Shown: positions 52,321 through 61,938 of the stretch, in pieces
Numbering within the stretch: position 1 is the stretch's first letter
Layout: every line of letters starts with the position of its first letter
DNA from: Pseudobdellovibrionaceae bacterium
Lineage (GTDB): Bacteria; Bdellovibrionota; Bdellovibrionia; Bdellovibrionales; Bdellovibrionaceae
Reading direction: 5' to 3'
DNA: 64,000 bases
Assembly (NCBI GenBank): GCA_019637955.1
Contig: JAHBUS010000005.1
Span: forward strand, 227,246-291,245
Translations under genes and position numbers: made by a program
Notes under the pieces: generated by a model
Told to the model about the DNA's origin: nothing
Seen by the model: the letters and a program-made list of their open reading frames with translations, nothing else
The model's database searches: none

Positions 52321-55197
52321 ATGACGCGAACCCCGAAGACCGGTCCAAAACCACAGTGGATGGTGATGCTTTCCAATGGACGCGTCATGGGTCCCTATTC
52401 AACCGATGCGGTCTTAAAGTTGATCGGCGAGGGCGCGCTCACCGGAACCGAAAAAATCAAAAAGGCGACGGGCGGTTCGTGGATTCCGATTTCAAAAGAG
52501 CCGGACTTTTACGACAAACTTCTCGAAGCGCTGCATTCGGAGCAGCCCAAAGTTGAAAATCCGTCGCTCCCCGAGACCATGGCGCAAGAAACCGTGGTGG
52601 CTCCACTTCCCGTCGATGCGATGATTCCGCCGACGGACCCCGAGCTTCAGCCCATGGCGCCGATGGAAGGCAACTTCGAAGAGACGGCGATTTTGCACAA
52701 TTCAAACTCGCCCGCGATTCTGGATCACTCGGTGGCCGTCTACAACAATGACCGTGCGCTTGAAGAGGGGCCTGGCCGTGGCCGCAATCAAGTCGTGGAT
52801 CTGCAAAACTTGGGAACCGTCGCGCAGGGCGATCAAGTCCGCAAACTCAAAATGCCTCTGATCTTTTTGGGTTTGGCCGCTTGCCTGGGACTCGCCGCTT
52901 ATTTTCTGACGGGAGACAATCCCGAAGAAAAAATCCACCTTCTTGTTCCTAAGTACGGACCCTCCGCGACAATTTCGGGTGACCAAGTGAAGTCCGAAAT
53001 GCAAAAGATCGTGCGCATCTTTCAGTACGACACCTTCGAAAGTTATTACGAGTCGCAGAACATGCTCGTCTCGCTTCTGGAGCGCGCGCCAAACAGTCTC
53101 GAAGCCCGCGGGTTTTTGTGTCTGACCTACCGTGAACTGTGGCCCTACACCAAGCAAGACTCGGCGGACATCGAAGCGGTCAACTCGATCGTCAAGACCA
53201 CGCGCGCGCTGGATCCCGTCGGCGCGAGCGGCTCGTACTGCGAAATTTCGAAACTTTTGATGTTCGGTAAAGTCACCGACGCGCGCGGCGTTCTTGAGTA
53301 CCTGCTCAACCAAAAACAATTTTCGACGGATCCGATCCTGATCGCGTTCAAGGCCGAGTCGTATTCGAGCGAGCAAGATCCCAAGTCCGCCGCACTTTTT
53401 AGTGAAACCGTGCGCCAACTGTGGCCGTCGTGGGTGAAGGCGGCGGTTCAGCAGGCCGAGTTCTTGATGCAGTCCGGGGAGACGCAAAAAGCCGCCGCCG
53501 CGTACGAGGGCGTGCTGAAGATGAACCCCAAGCACAAAGCCGCGCAGATTCAGTACGGAATTTTGAATTACCGTTTCTTCAAGCAGTCGGACATCGCTCT
53601 CAATTACCTGACGGGCGCGCTGAGCTCGAATGGGCGCGTGCTCCGGCAGCTTGAGGCCAAGGCCAACTTCGTGCTGGCGCAAATCTGGATGGAGCAGCGG
53701 CAGCCCGCCAAAGCCAAAGAGTTCGCGCAGCGGGCCTACGATCTTAATCCCGGAGACTCGGAGTACAAAGACATCCTCGTCAAATTGGGCGGAACGACCG
53801 AGCTTTCGAAAAAGAACTACAAGCACAACGAGCTCGTTTTCCTGGGCGATCAGTATTTCCGGGCGGGCGACTGTTTGTCCGCCCAGGCCGAGTACAAGGC
53901 GGCGTTCGAGCTCGACATGACCAACGCGCTCGCGGCTTCGAAGGCGGCTCGCTGTTTGTGGCAGCTCAATCAATCGGGCGAGGCGATCAACTGGCTGGCC
54001 AAGGCGATCAAAGCGGATTCTCGCCTGACCGAGGCCTACACGCTGATGTCGGACTACTACTCACAGCGCTACAACTACCAAGCCGCGCTGCAAACGCTCA
54101 ACCGCGCGGCGACGCTCTTTCCGAACAACAACGAAGTCCTTCGCGGTTACGGCCAGCTCGAGTTCCGTCGCAACAACATGAAAGATGCGATCGGCTACTT
54201 GCAGCGCGCGTTGAAAGCCTACGAGAATGACGTCGAGACGATTCTTCTTTTGGCCAAAGCCCATGCCGCCCTGGGTGAGTACCAAATGGCGCAAAACTAC
54301 GCGATCCGCGCCATGGAGTTGGACAGCACCAACAATGATGCGATCGTGGTCTACGCCAAAAACTTGGTGCAGTTCCGCGGTCTCGATGCGGGCCTGTACT
54401 ATATTAAAGATCAGATTTCGAAATTCTCCTACACGATCGAGTTCCGTTTGGCTCTGGCCGAGATGTACCGCGATGTCGAACGGTACCGGGATGCGCAGAC
54501 GGTTTACGAGCAGGTTCTCGAAGCGGATCCGAAGAACAAGAAGGCCTACATGGGTCTGGGCGAGTGTTTACAGGCCATCGGAACTTTCGATAAGGCTTTG
54601 AAAAGTTACCTGAACGCCGCGGTTCAAGACCCCTCAGACGCCGAGCCGTTATTCAAGGCGGGCCAGCTCTATATCGACATGAACAAATTCAATGAAGCCA
54701 AGGCGCAGTTTGAGCGCGCCTTGAAAGTGAATCCCTACTACCCGCGCGGCAACTACTACGTGGGAAAAGCGGCGTTCCTCAACATGGATTATCAAACCGC
54801 GCTCAAATACTGTAACGCCGAACGCCAGATCAATCCGAACTTGGCGGACAGTTATATTCTGGCGGCCGAGGTCTACTCGGCGGTCCGTGACTTTGCCAAG
54901 TGCGCCGGAGAGTACCAGCAGGCGGTGCGCCTGCGACCGCAAGGCGCCGAGATTTACGTGAAGATGGCGCGCTGCTACCGCCAAGCGGGATCGCCCGATA
55001 TCGCCGAGAACATGCTCAATATCGCCGTGACCCAGGAGTCGGGGCTGCCCGATATCTATAAAGAACAAGGCGCGATTTACGAGGGCCGTGGGGATGCGCG
55101 TTCGGCGGTTCGGGCTTACGATAAATACCTGGCGCTTTCGCCAAACGCCCCAGACCGTGCCGAAATGGAAGCAAGAATCAATACTCTGAGCCGCTAA
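52321..55197 (+). CDS. GYF-domain, membrane-anchored TPR protein
   Basis: The 958-residue protein begins with a GYF_2-like domain (residues 12-65: WMVMLSNGRVMGPYSTDAVLKL), then a proline/acidic linker, a membrane span at 178-197 (MPLIFLGLAACLGLAAYFLT) and, outside the cytoplasm, about twenty TPR-like repeats to the end (for example AEYKAAFELDMTNALAASKAARCLWQL). GYF domains bind proline-rich segments inside the cell. The layout is like envelope scaffolds of gliding and secretion machineries (GltJ/GltE functions in one chain). The next small gene may belong with it. Function is inferred. Confidence 0.82.
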   Translation: MTRTPKTGPKPQWMVMLSNGRVMGPYSTDAVLKLIGEGALTGTEKIKKATGGSWIPISKEPDFYDKLLEALHSEQPKVENPSLPETMAQETVVAPLPVDAMIPPTDPELQPMAPMEGNFEETAILHNSNSPAILDHSVAVYNNDRALEEGPGRGRNQVVDLQNLGTVAQGDQVRKLKMPLIFLGLAACLGLAAYFLTGDNPEEKIHLLVPKYGPSATISGDQVKSEMQKIVRIFQYDTFESYYESQNMLVSLLERAPNSLEARGFLCLTYRELWPYTKQDSADIEAVNSIVKTTRALDPVGASGSYCEISKLLMFGKVTDARGVLEYLLNQKQFSTDPILIAFKAESYSSEQDPKSAALFSETVRQLWPSWVKAAVQQAEFLMQSGETQKAAAAYEGVLKMNPKHKAAQIQYGILNYRFFKQSDIALNYLTGALSSNGRVLRQLEAKANFVLAQIWMEQRQPAKAKEFAQRAYDLNPGDSEYKDILVKLGGTTELSKKNYKHNELVFLGDQYFRAGDCLSAQAEYKAAFELDMTNALAASKAARCLWQLNQSGEAINWLAKAIKADSRLTEAYTLMSDYYSQRYNYQAALQTLNRAATLFPNNNEVLRGYGQLEFRRNNMKDAIGYLQRALKAYENDVETILLLAKAHAALGEYQMAQNYAIRAMELDSTNNDAIVVYAKNLVQFRGLDAGLYYIKDQISKFSYTIEFRLALAEMYRDVERYRDAQTVYEQVLEADPKNKKAYMGLGECLQAIGTFDKALKSYLNAAVQDPSDAEPLFKAGQLYIDMNKFNEAKAQFERALKVNPYYPRGNYYVGKAAFLNMDYQTALKYCNAERQINPNLADSYILAAEVYSAVRDFAKCAGEYQQAVRLRPQGAEIYVKMARCYRQAGSPDIAENMLNIAVTQESGLPDIYKEQGAIYEGRGDARSAVRAYDKYLALSPNAPDRAEMEARINTLSR

Positions 55198-55228
55198 CCT
55201 CGGGTACACTCCTTTTTAGGAGGCCAGG

Positions 55229-55537
55229 ATGGGCATCAGCGATAAAATGAATCAATTGGCAACGAATCTCGGCGAAGGCGTGAAGAGCACGTCGACGTCC
55301 GCCTTTTCACTCTTCATTAAAGTCGTGACCGCGTTTTTCATCGGATTGACCGTGGCGCTGATCGCGCAAGAGCTGATTCAGTACGGCACCTTCGCGTTCG
55401 TGTTCATGATGCTGGTCGTGATGGGACTCATCTACAAATTGATTTCGAAGTGGAGCTTGGGCGCAACGCTCGTATTTGACTTGGTCTGCGTGCTCATGGC
55501 ACTTGTGCTTCGAATGTACATCCTGCTCGCTCCCTAG
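55229..55537 (+). CDS. Small membrane protein of unknown function (102 aa)
   Basis: After an amphipathic start ([20 protein letters not shown]) there are three hydrophobic spans ([58 protein letters not shown]). An AGGAGG ribosome binding site precedes the start. It lies 31 bases after the GYF-TPR gene and 8 before serS and is likely co-transcribed with them. No family recognised. Confidence 0.75.
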   Translation: MGISDKMNQLATNLGEGVKSTSTSAFSLFIKVVTAFFIGLTVALIAQELIQYGTFAFVFMMLVVMGLIYKLISKWSLGATLVFDLVCVLMALVLRMYILLAP

Positions 55538-55545
55538 AGGAACTT

Positions 55546-56844
55546 ATGATTGATTTGAAAATGCTCGAACGAAAAGCCGATGGCGTTGGACCCTCTTACT
55601 ATGAGGAGTACCGCCAATCGTTGATGAACCGGGGCGCCAATCTCGAGGTGCTTGATCAGGTGATGGCGCTGGCGCAAACGCGACGTGAGTACATCACCAA
55701 ATCCGAGACGGCCAAAGCGCATCAAAACAAAGTCAGCCAAACAGTTCCTCAATTGAAAAAAGAGGGCAAAGACGTGACCGCGGTTCTCGCCGAGATGAGC
55801 GAGCTTGCGGCTCAGGTTAAAAAGCTCGAGGCCGACGCGGCCAGCGTGGACGAAAAGGTGACCGCGCTCCTGATGACCATGCCCAATAAGCTGCATGCGT
55901 CGGTTCCCGTTGGAAAATCGGAAGCCGACAACAAGCTTGTCAAAACCGTGGGTGAGCCCACGAAGTTCTCGTTCAAGGCCAAAGAGCATTGGGAGATCGG
56001 CGAAAAGCTCGGCATCATCGATTTTGAGCGTGCCGGCAAGGTCACGGGAACTCGCTTCGCGTTTTTGAAAAGTCATGCCGCCCGTCTCGAGCGGGCACTG
56101 GCTCAGTACTTCATGGATCTGCACTCGCAAAAACACGGGTACACCGAGATGATTCCCCCGTACATCGTGAATTCGGCCAGCTACACCGGCACCGGCCAGT
56201 TTCCGAAGTTCACCGATGACGTCTTTCACCTGACGGGCACCGACTACCATTTGATTTCGACCGCCGAAGTTCCGGTGACGAACTACTTCCGTGACGAGAT
56301 TTTGAAGGAAGAGGAGCTTCCGGTTTCGTTCTGCGCCTATTCGCCGTGTTTCCGTTCGGAGGCGGGCGCCAGCGGCCGCGACACCAAAGGGCTGATCCGT
56401 CAGCATCAGTTCCACAAGGTGGAGTTGATGACGTTTGCTCACCCGTCGAAGTCGCATGAGCTGCACGAGGCGCTCACGTCGCACGCCGAGCAGTGTTTGC
56501 TGGATCTCGAGCTGCCGTTTCGCCGCATGCTCTTGTGTTCGGCGGACATCGGTTTTGGCGCGGCCAAGTGTTATGACTTGGAAGTTTGGCTTCCGGGCGC
56601 GGGCGCGTACCGCGAGATCAGCTCGTGTTCGAACTTTGAAGACTTCCAGGCCCGCCGGGCGAACATCCGCTTCCGCGCGGCCGGGGGTAAGCCTCAGTTC
56701 GTGCACACGCTCAACGGCTCGGGCCTGGCGGTGGGACGCACGCTCATCGCGGTGTTGGAGAATTACCAACGCGAAGATGGTTCGATCCTAATTCCGAAGG
56801 TTCTTCAGAAATACATGGGCGGAGCCACCGAAATCCGCGGCTAA
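55546..56844 (+). CDS. serS: Seryl-tRNA synthetase
   Basis: The 432-residue class II synthetase has an N-terminal coiled-coil arm (about 30-110) that binds the long variable arm of tRNA-Ser, then class II motifs: [39 protein letters not shown] (motif 2) and the motif 3 end [19 protein letters not shown]. It charges Ser onto tRNA. A tRNA-Ser gene lies 115 bases downstream. Confidence 0.97.
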   Translation: MIDLKMLERKADGVGPSYYEEYRQSLMNRGANLEVLDQVMALAQTRREYITKSETAKAHQNKVSQTVPQLKKEGKDVTAVLAEMSELAAQVKKLEADAASVDEKVTALLMTMPNKLHASVPVGKSEADNKLVKTVGEPTKFSFKAKEHWEIGEKLGIIDFERAGKVTGTRFAFLKSHAARLERALAQYFMDLHSQKHGYTEMIPPYIVNSASYTGTGQFPKFTDDVFHLTGTDYHLISTAEVPVTNYFRDEILKEEELPVSFCAYSPCFRSEAGASGRDTKGLIRQHQFHKVELMTFAHPSKSHELHEALTSHAEQCLLDLELPFRRMLLCSADIGFGAAKCYDLEVWLPGAGAYREISSCSNFEDFQARRANIRFRAAGGKPQFVHTLNGSGLAVGRTLIAVLENYQREDGSILIPKVLQKYMGGATEIRG

Positions 56845-56868
56845 GAATGCTCAATCATTAAGCAGCAC

Positions 56869-56901
56869 CACAAAACCCCGGGACTTCCTGGGGTTTTGTC
56901 T
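56869..56901 (+). terminator. Intrinsic terminator of serS
   Basis: ACAAAACCCC pairs with GGGGTTTTGT over a ten-base loop and is followed by CTTTT. It separates serS from the tRNA gene. Confidence 0.88.
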
Positions 56902-56958
56902 TTTGGTGGATCTGAAAGAGCTTGAATCCAACTCCCGGTTCGTCATAAAACGGTCGAC

Positions 56959-57048
56959 GGAGAGCTGGTAGAGTGGTCGATTACACCAGTCTTGAAAACT
57001 GGCAGGCCTTTACGGGCCTCGAGGGTTCGAATCCCTCGCTCTCCGCCA
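56959..57048 (+). tRNA. tRNA-Ser (anticodon UGA)
   Basis: The 90-base gene has acceptor arms GGAGAGC and GCTCTCC, discriminator G and an encoded CCA. The anticodon stem CCAGT/ACTGG encloses the loop CTTGAAA with anticodon TGA. A long variable arm (CAGGCCTTTACGGGCCT) and GGTTCGAATCC T-arm confirm the class II serine tRNA. It reads UCA and related codons. It sits next to serS. Confidence 0.95.
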
Positions 57049-57071
57049 TCCCTTACTCACCTCGGTATTCG

Positions 57072-57098
57072 GAATACAGTTAACCGTATTCTGTATTC
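57072..57098. repeat. Inverted repeat after tRNA-Ser
   Basis: GAATACAG and CTGTATTC form an 8-bp stem over an 11-base loop. No T-run follows. It could be a processing or weak termination hairpin downstream of the tRNA. Confidence 0.45.
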
Positions 57099-57122
57099 AG
57101 GACGGAATCCCGGAATCAGTAT

Positions 57123-57548
57123 TTATCTTTTCGAAAGTTCGCCGGTGATCAGGTAGATCTCGGTACCTTTTTCGTCTTTCCAGGTTTCGCGGTAGATGAG
57201 TTTTGGACCTTGTTTTTGGATCTCGGTTTCGACGGTGACGGTGTCGCTGTAGTCTTCGGACATGGTCCACGCACGGGCGGTGTAAGCACCGCGAATTTCA
57301 TCAGCCAAGATGAGGGCGCCGTCTTTTTTCGTCCAGGACTGGCGTTCGCTCACCAACCCGACAAGCTGACAATCGAAATCGCCAGAGAGCCGCGTGAGTT
57401 CGGTCTCGGTTTCGCGGTAGTTGAGTTTCATTCGGCAGGGAACGTCGGAGCCTTCGTAAGACCAGGAGCCGGTACCGACCCAGAGCCCGTCCAGAGAAGC
57501 AAGCGCGGGCATCGCAAAGAACACGGACAAAAGAATCAAGTGTTTCAT
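57123..57548 (-). CDS. Small secreted protein, lipocalin-like (141 aa)
   Basis: The start MKHLILLSVFFAMPALA is a signal peptide. The mature domain is rich in alternating beta strands (GLWVGTGSWSYEG, MKLNYRETETELTRLSGDFDC, KLIYRETWKDEKGTEIYLITG), like a small lipocalin/fatty-acid-binding barrel; two cysteines (residues 38 and 60) may form a disulfide. It is downstream of the chemotaxis cluster on the same strand with no obvious coupling. Function unknown. Confidence 0.72.
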   Translation of the reverse strand: MKHLILLSVFFAMPALASLDGLWVGTGSWSYEGSDVPCRMKLNYRETETELTRLSGDFDCQLVGLVSERQSWTKKDGALILADEIRGAYTARAWTMSEDYSDTVTVETEIQKQGPKLIYRETWKDEKGTEIYLITGELSKR

Positions 57549-57604
57549 GAGACCTCCGGCCCAAGACGCTAGCGCGGAGGGCGAGCCGGTGTCGAGCGAA
57601 AGGA

Positions 57605-58708
57605 TTAAGCCGCAGCCCTTTGTGAAAGCGCCGCAACGATTTCGCGCGCGATCTCTTCGAGAGCGACGACCTTGTCCACCGCCCCGATGTCAGCGGCAAC
57701 ACGCGGCATTCCGTACACGACGCAAGACTCTTCGTTTTGGGCGATGGTCTTTGATCCTTTTTTTTTCATGGCGAGAAGCCCCTGTGAGCCGTCGTTTCCC
57801 ATCCCGGTGAGAATCACGCCGACACTGTTCTTGCCGATATGATCCGCGATTGAATTGAAAAGGTAGTCCACCGAAGGCTTGTGCCGGTTCACCGGTGGAT
57901 CGTCGGTCAAGCGGACGACCAAACCGCGGGCGGCGCGGTGAATTTTCATCTGCTTGCCGCCGGGAGCGATCAAAACCCGTCCCGCGCGGACGTCATCGCC
58001 ATCTTCGGCTTCTTTCACTTCAAAAGGACAAAGATCGTTCAACCGCTCGGCCAAAGCTTTCGAGAATCCTGGGGGGATGTGCTGAACGACGACGGTCGGA
58101 GGAATTTTTTCGGGAAGCGCTTGAAGCACCACGCGAAGCGCCTCGGTTCCGCCGGTTGAGGAGCCGATCGCGAGGATCTTTCGCATGTCGATATTTTGGC
58201 AACTCAAGGGAGGTTTGGAAATGCGCTTTGCCGGGGGAACACGCGAGGCAATGGCCGCGATTTGCAAGCGGTTTGTTCCCGTGTGGTAAACGACTTTTCG
58301 ACCGTCGTGTCCGCTCACATCCTCGGCGAGAATCGGAATTTGGTGGCGTTTTAAATACTCCCGGGCGACTTGGATGTTCTCAGATCCGATGTCAAAACCG
58401 CGATGCGCTTCGCTCGCACCGCCGGCGATCTTGGCAACAAATTGGTGCGCGGGCTCACCGGTAACCCTCATGAGCTCTTCGATCAGTGCGGGAATCGCGA
58501 TTTCACCATAGCGAAAATCGGCTGGTTGTCCATGCCTTGAGGCCACACGAGGATGCACGTAATGGATCATGCCGCCCATTTTTGTCTGAGGTGAATAAAG
58601 GCAAATCGAAACGCAAGATCCCAAGATGGTGGTGATCGTCGAGGCCTCGGCACAAATGATGATTTCACCGGCCTTGAGATGAAGCATCGGCCCACAAGAC
58701 ACGCTCAT
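57605..58708 (-). CDS. CheD-CheB fusion: glutamine deamidase and methylesterase of chemoreceptors
   Basis: The 367-residue protein joins two usually separate enzymes. Residues 1-155 are CheD: C32 in LGSCVSICLYS and H49 in GGMIHYVHP are its catalytic pair, which deamidates receptor glutamines. Residues 176-362 are the CheB methylesterase domain: S184 in AIGSSTGGTEA, H210 in VVQHIPPGFS and D306 in LTGMGNDGSQG. There is no CheY-like receiver before the CheB domain, so phosphorylation control is absent or supplied in another way. The start overlaps the cheR stop by 4 bases. Confidence 0.93.
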   Translation of the reverse strand: MSVSCGPMLHLKAGEIIICAEASTITTILGSCVSICLYSPQTKMGGMIHYVHPRVASRHGQPADFRYGEIAIPALIEELMRVTGEPAHQFVAKIAGGASEAHRGFDIGSENIQVAREYLKRHQIPILAEDVSGHDGRKVVYHTGTNRLQIAAIASRVPPAKRISKPPLSCQNIDMRKILAIGSSTGGTEALRVVLQALPEKIPPTVVVQHIPPGFSKALAERLNDLCPFEVKEAEDGDDVRAGRVLIAPGGKQMKIHRAARGLVVRLTDDPPVNRHKPSVDYLFNSIADHIGKNSVGVILTGMGNDGSQGLLAMKKKGSKTIAQNEESCVVYGMPRVAADIGAVDKVVALEEIAREIVAALSQRAAA

Positions 58709-59541
58709 CCCGCCTTTTTAAAAACCGACGGCCCGACGCTCTTCCAGTCATGGCTGAGGCCTTGAAATGACTCGGAGTGACCGATAAAGAGGTGACCACC
58801 CGGCTTGACGGAGCGGTGGAGCTTTTTTTGAACGAAGTTGATGCCCTCGGGGTTGAAGTAAATCAGGACATTCCGGCAGAGAATCAAATCAAAAACGTTG
58901 TCGCCGGGAGTGGTGGCCTCGATGAGATTGTGGGTTTTTAAAACCACTTTATCTTTGAGCTGACGTTTGATGCGAAACCAACCGCGGGCTTCATCGCGGC
59001 CAAGATCCAAACAGGTGTTGTGATATTCAGGGGGAATCTCACTTTTTTTCGAAATCGGGTAGACGGCATTTTGAGCCGTTTTGAGAACGGCCGTGTCGAT
59101 GTCGGTTCCCAGGATTTTGAAGTCGCGCCCGGCGGGAAGGTAGCGGCTTAAAACCATCGCCAGCGTGAAAACCTCTTCGCCCGTGCTCGAGGCCGCCGAC
59201 CAAACTTTGAAGGTTTTCTGACCGGTCTTCAGCCAAGCCGGGAGGATTTGATGGACCAGATAGTCGAAATGCTTCGGTTCGCGAAAGAAGTCGGTTTTAT
59301 TCGTCGTCAGAAGATTCGTGAACAGTTGCCATTCGGGGTCGTTGGCATCCAGTCCATCAAGAAGACGGCGGTACTCCCGGTAATTCTTCAGTCCGTGCGC
59401 CGTCAGCCGCGATCGCAACCGCGTGCGAACGAGATCGTGTTTGGCCGAACTCATCGAGATTCCCGCGCGCTTTTTTATCAGCGCGCAGAAATGCTGGAGA
59501 TCTTCAATTTCTTGGTCAAGTTCGCGTGAGGCGCCTTGCAT
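58705..59541 (-). CDS. cheR: Chemotaxis protein methyltransferase CheR
   Basis: The 278-residue SAM methyltransferase has an N-terminal helical domain (LQHFCALIKKRAGISMSSAKHDLVRTRLRSRL), the linker LTTNKTDFFREPKHFDYL, a SAM loop in KVWSAASSTGEEVFTLAM, and FDLILCRNVLIYFNPEG near residue 235. It methylates receptor glutamates, balanced by the CheB domain encoded next. It follows the receptor gene after 12 bases. Confidence 0.95.
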   Translation of the reverse strand: MQGASRELDQEIEDLQHFCALIKKRAGISMSSAKHDLVRTRLRSRLTAHGLKNYREYRRLLDGLDANDPEWQLFTNLLTTNKTDFFREPKHFDYLVHQILPAWLKTGQKTFKVWSAASSTGEEVFTLAMVLSRYLPAGRDFKILGTDIDTAVLKTAQNAVYPISKKSEIPPEYHNTCLDLGRDEARGWFRIKRQLKDKVVLKTHNLIEATTPGDNVFDLILCRNVLIYFNPEGINFVQKKLHRSVKPGGHLFIGHSESFQGLSHDWKSVGPSVFKKAG

Positions 59542-59553
59542 GGAAGTCCTCTC

Positions 59554-61221
59554 TTAAACGTCTCGGAAGCCATCGCTATCGTAGGCGGGAGCATCACCCG
59601 AGGCTTTCTTCAAAGCGGCGGGCGTCGCGGTTCGCGGGGCCATCGCTTTCTTGGGCGCCTTCATATGCAAAACGGTCGCGCCGCCCGCGACTCGCGGGGC
59701 TGCGGCTGAGTAGCTTGCTTCTTGAGGGGTGCCTTGTCGGCCGCCATTGATCGCTTGAACAAGATGGAAGACCGAGCTTTTCAGCGCTTCGGCTTGAGCC
59801 GAGAGCTCTTCGGCCGCCGTCGCGCACTCTTCGGAGGTCGACGCGTTTTGCTGGGTCATTTGATCCAATTGATTCATCGCCTTGGTGATTTCAGCACAGC
59901 CGTTCGCTTGTTCTTGGCTGGCCGAAGCGATCTCGGTGGCCATGCCCGAGACGCTGGTCACGTTCTGCACCACTTCCTCGAAAACCTCGCCGCACTCGAG
60001 GGTGACCTGAGAGCCGGTTTCGACGTTTCGCTTCGTTTCGGCCACCATTGTGTTGACCTTCGAAATGCTGTCTTCCAAAAGGGAGCCGATCTCTTCGGCG
60101 GCACTGCCGCTCATGCGTGCGAGGTTTCCGACCTCTTCGGCAACCACCGCGAAACCTTTGCCGTGCTCGCCGGCGCGGGCCGCTTCGACCGATGCATTAA
60201 AAGACAGAAGCTCCGTCTTATTGACGATCTCGTTGATCACTTTGGTTTTTTTATCAATTTGCTCGATGACCTTGACGATTTCGGCCATGCCGTCACTGCT
60301 ACGATTGATGGCGTTCATGGACTCGACCATTTTTTCGATGACACGCTTACCTTGATTGACGGCGTCTTGCGAGCGTCCCGAGATCGAGGATGCCGAATTG
60401 GCGTTTTCGGAATTTTTCGCCACCATGGAGTTCATTTCCTCCACCGAAGCGGCGGTTTCCTCGAGCGAGGCGGCCTGTTCATTGGTTGCCTGCGAAAGTT
60501 GTTCGGACGCCGAAGCGATTTGTTGAGACGCGCTGCTGACTTGCAGGGAACCTGCGTTCAGTTCGCTGATCACTTGCTGAATGGCCTTGGAGGTTGCGCG
60601 CAGAACGGCGGTGGCAATCGTGATTGCAGTCAGGATTGAAAAGAGACTGATAAAAATCAACAGATAGCGCGATCGAACGGTGGTCTCTTCAGTCACATCA
60701 TTTGCGGCATCCATTTTCTGGGTGTTCAAATCGATGAGCTTCACGAAGTTTTGATCGGCCGTCAGGCGCAACTGTTTCATTTCGGAGATGATGTGCAGGG
60801 CCTTGGCGGTGTCGCCAGCGGCTTTTGCCTTGCGCGATTGGATCGACTTCTCCCACCAAAGTTTATAGTGCTCGTGCGACTCGCTGAGAAGCTTGTACCC
60901 CTCCTCGGACGCATTCTTCAGGGCGGCGTCGAAGGTCTTCTCGAGAGCATCGTTGCTTTCATGAAGCTGCTTCTCGATACCCTCCATCTCTTCTTTGTCG
61001 TCGGCGGTGATGAACTGTTGTTGGCGGAGCGCCGCTTGACGGTAATCCGAGCGCAATGAATAGGCCCATTTAAGTCTTGGGACATTGACGTCCACGACTT
61101 GGGTCATCGAGTCGCTGAGCTGGTTGAGAGCGCGGATTCCGATCAACGAAATCAGCACCGAACCCAAAGCGAAAATCGCGAAAACGCCGATCATCTTTTG
61201 ATTCAAACTTAGGTTTTTCAA
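59554..61221 (-). CDS. Methyl-accepting chemotaxis protein
   Basis: The 555-residue receptor has TM1 at about 10-30, a four-helix periplasmic sensor to about 185, and TM2 at about 187-210 ([21 protein letters not shown]). The long cytoplasmic coiled coil follows, with the signalling tip [34 protein letters not shown] near 350-385. A HAMP domain is not evident, so TM2 seems to lead nearly directly to the adaptation region. No C-terminal NWETF-like tether. It lies between cheW and cheR. Ligand is unknown. Confidence 0.93.
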   Translation of the reverse strand: MKNLSLNQKMIGVFAIFALGSVLISLIGIRALNQLSDSMTQVVDVNVPRLKWAYSLRSDYRQAALRQQQFITADDKEEMEGIEKQLHESNDALEKTFDAALKNASEEGYKLLSESHEHYKLWWEKSIQSRKAKAAGDTAKALHIISEMKQLRLTADQNFVKLIDLNTQKMDAANDVTEETTVRSRYLLIFISLFSILTAITIATAVLRATSKAIQQVISELNAGSLQVSSASQQIASASEQLSQATNEQAASLEETAASVEEMNSMVAKNSENANSASSISGRSQDAVNQGKRVIEKMVESMNAINRSSDGMAEIVKVIEQIDKKTKVINEIVNKTELLSFNASVEAARAGEHGKGFAVVAEEVGNLARMSGSAAEEIGSLLEDSISKVNTMVAETKRNVETGSQVTLECGEVFEEVVQNVTSVSGMATEIASASQEQANGCAEITKAMNQLDQMTQQNASTSEECATAAEELSAQAEALKSSVFHLVQAINGGRQGTPQEASYSAAAPRVAGGATVLHMKAPKKAMAPRTATPAALKKASGDAPAYDSDGFRDV

Positions 61222-61236
61222 TGAATACCCCTTTTT

Positions 61237-61746
61237 TTAGGCCGCTTGTTTTTGAGCTTTACGGATGTTTGTGGCGTCGTTCACGTCGAGCGCCGAACGG
61301 ATGTCGAGAATCAGCGTCATGCGCTCGTCTTTGCGGGCCACGCCAATCAAATGAGTTTCTCGGTCGGTCAAAGACTCGGGAGCCGGGCTGATATCCTCGG
61401 TGTGGAACGCCAAAACGCTATTGACACGGTCGACGACGACCCCGACCGAGAGTTCAGGATCGATATCCAGGATGATGATGGCCGTTTTGGGACCATTTTC
61501 GATTTTGTCCATTTGCAGCTTGGCTCTCAGATCGAGAACCGAGATGACTTGGCCGCGCAAGTTGATGATGCCTTTGAAGTAGGCGGGTGTTTTGGGAATC
61601 GGCGTGGGCTCGGTCATCTCAATGACCTCTTTGACCTGTAAAAGAGGAATGGCGTAGTGTTCTTTACCTAAGAGAAAAGTGAGATAGCGTTCACCCGTCG
61701 CGGCCTGCCGGGCTTTGGACGGACTTTTTCCCTCTTCATGATTCAT
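61237..61746 (-). CDS. cheW: Chemotaxis coupling protein CheW
   Basis: The 169-residue protein is a CheW domain: YLTFLLGKEHYAIPLLQVKEVIEM, then TPIPKTPAYFKGIINLRGQVISVLDLR and a final LTLILDIRSAL. It couples receptors to the kinase CheA. No cheA or cheY is in the cluster, so the receptor must use a kinase encoded elsewhere. It is the first gene of cheW-mcp-cheR-cheD/B, with 15 bases to mcp. Confidence 0.95.
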   Translation of the reverse strand: MNHEEGKSPSKARQAATGERYLTFLLGKEHYAIPLLQVKEVIEMTEPTPIPKTPAYFKGIINLRGQVISVLDLRAKLQMDKIENGPKTAIIILDIDPELSVGVVVDRVNSVLAFHTEDISPAPESLTDRETHLIGVARKDERMTLILDIRSALDVNDATNIRKAQKQAA

Positions 61747-61938
61747 GATGGTCCTACCTTTACTTTTGTTTATGGAGAAGTCTCCACGCGGATTGATCCG
61801 AGTCCCACGGCTTTACGGAAATTCCTGGGCGAACTTGATGAAAAATTTTTGAAACAATGAAATTGATTTCCGCCGACGATAAAGTCTTAAGATTGAGCCA
61901 ATATTGTGAAAAGGATCAACGTTATAAAACGATTTACT

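Noticed and set aside
52702..53973. Leftward 423-codon frame antisense to the GYF-TPR gene
   Set aside because: Shadow of the TPR repeats; rich in R, L and H with no motif or ribosome binding site.
61747..61938. A sigma-28-like promoter before cheW
   Set aside because: A CCGACGATAA-like string exists but on the wrong strand and with an inserted base, so no promoter was called.
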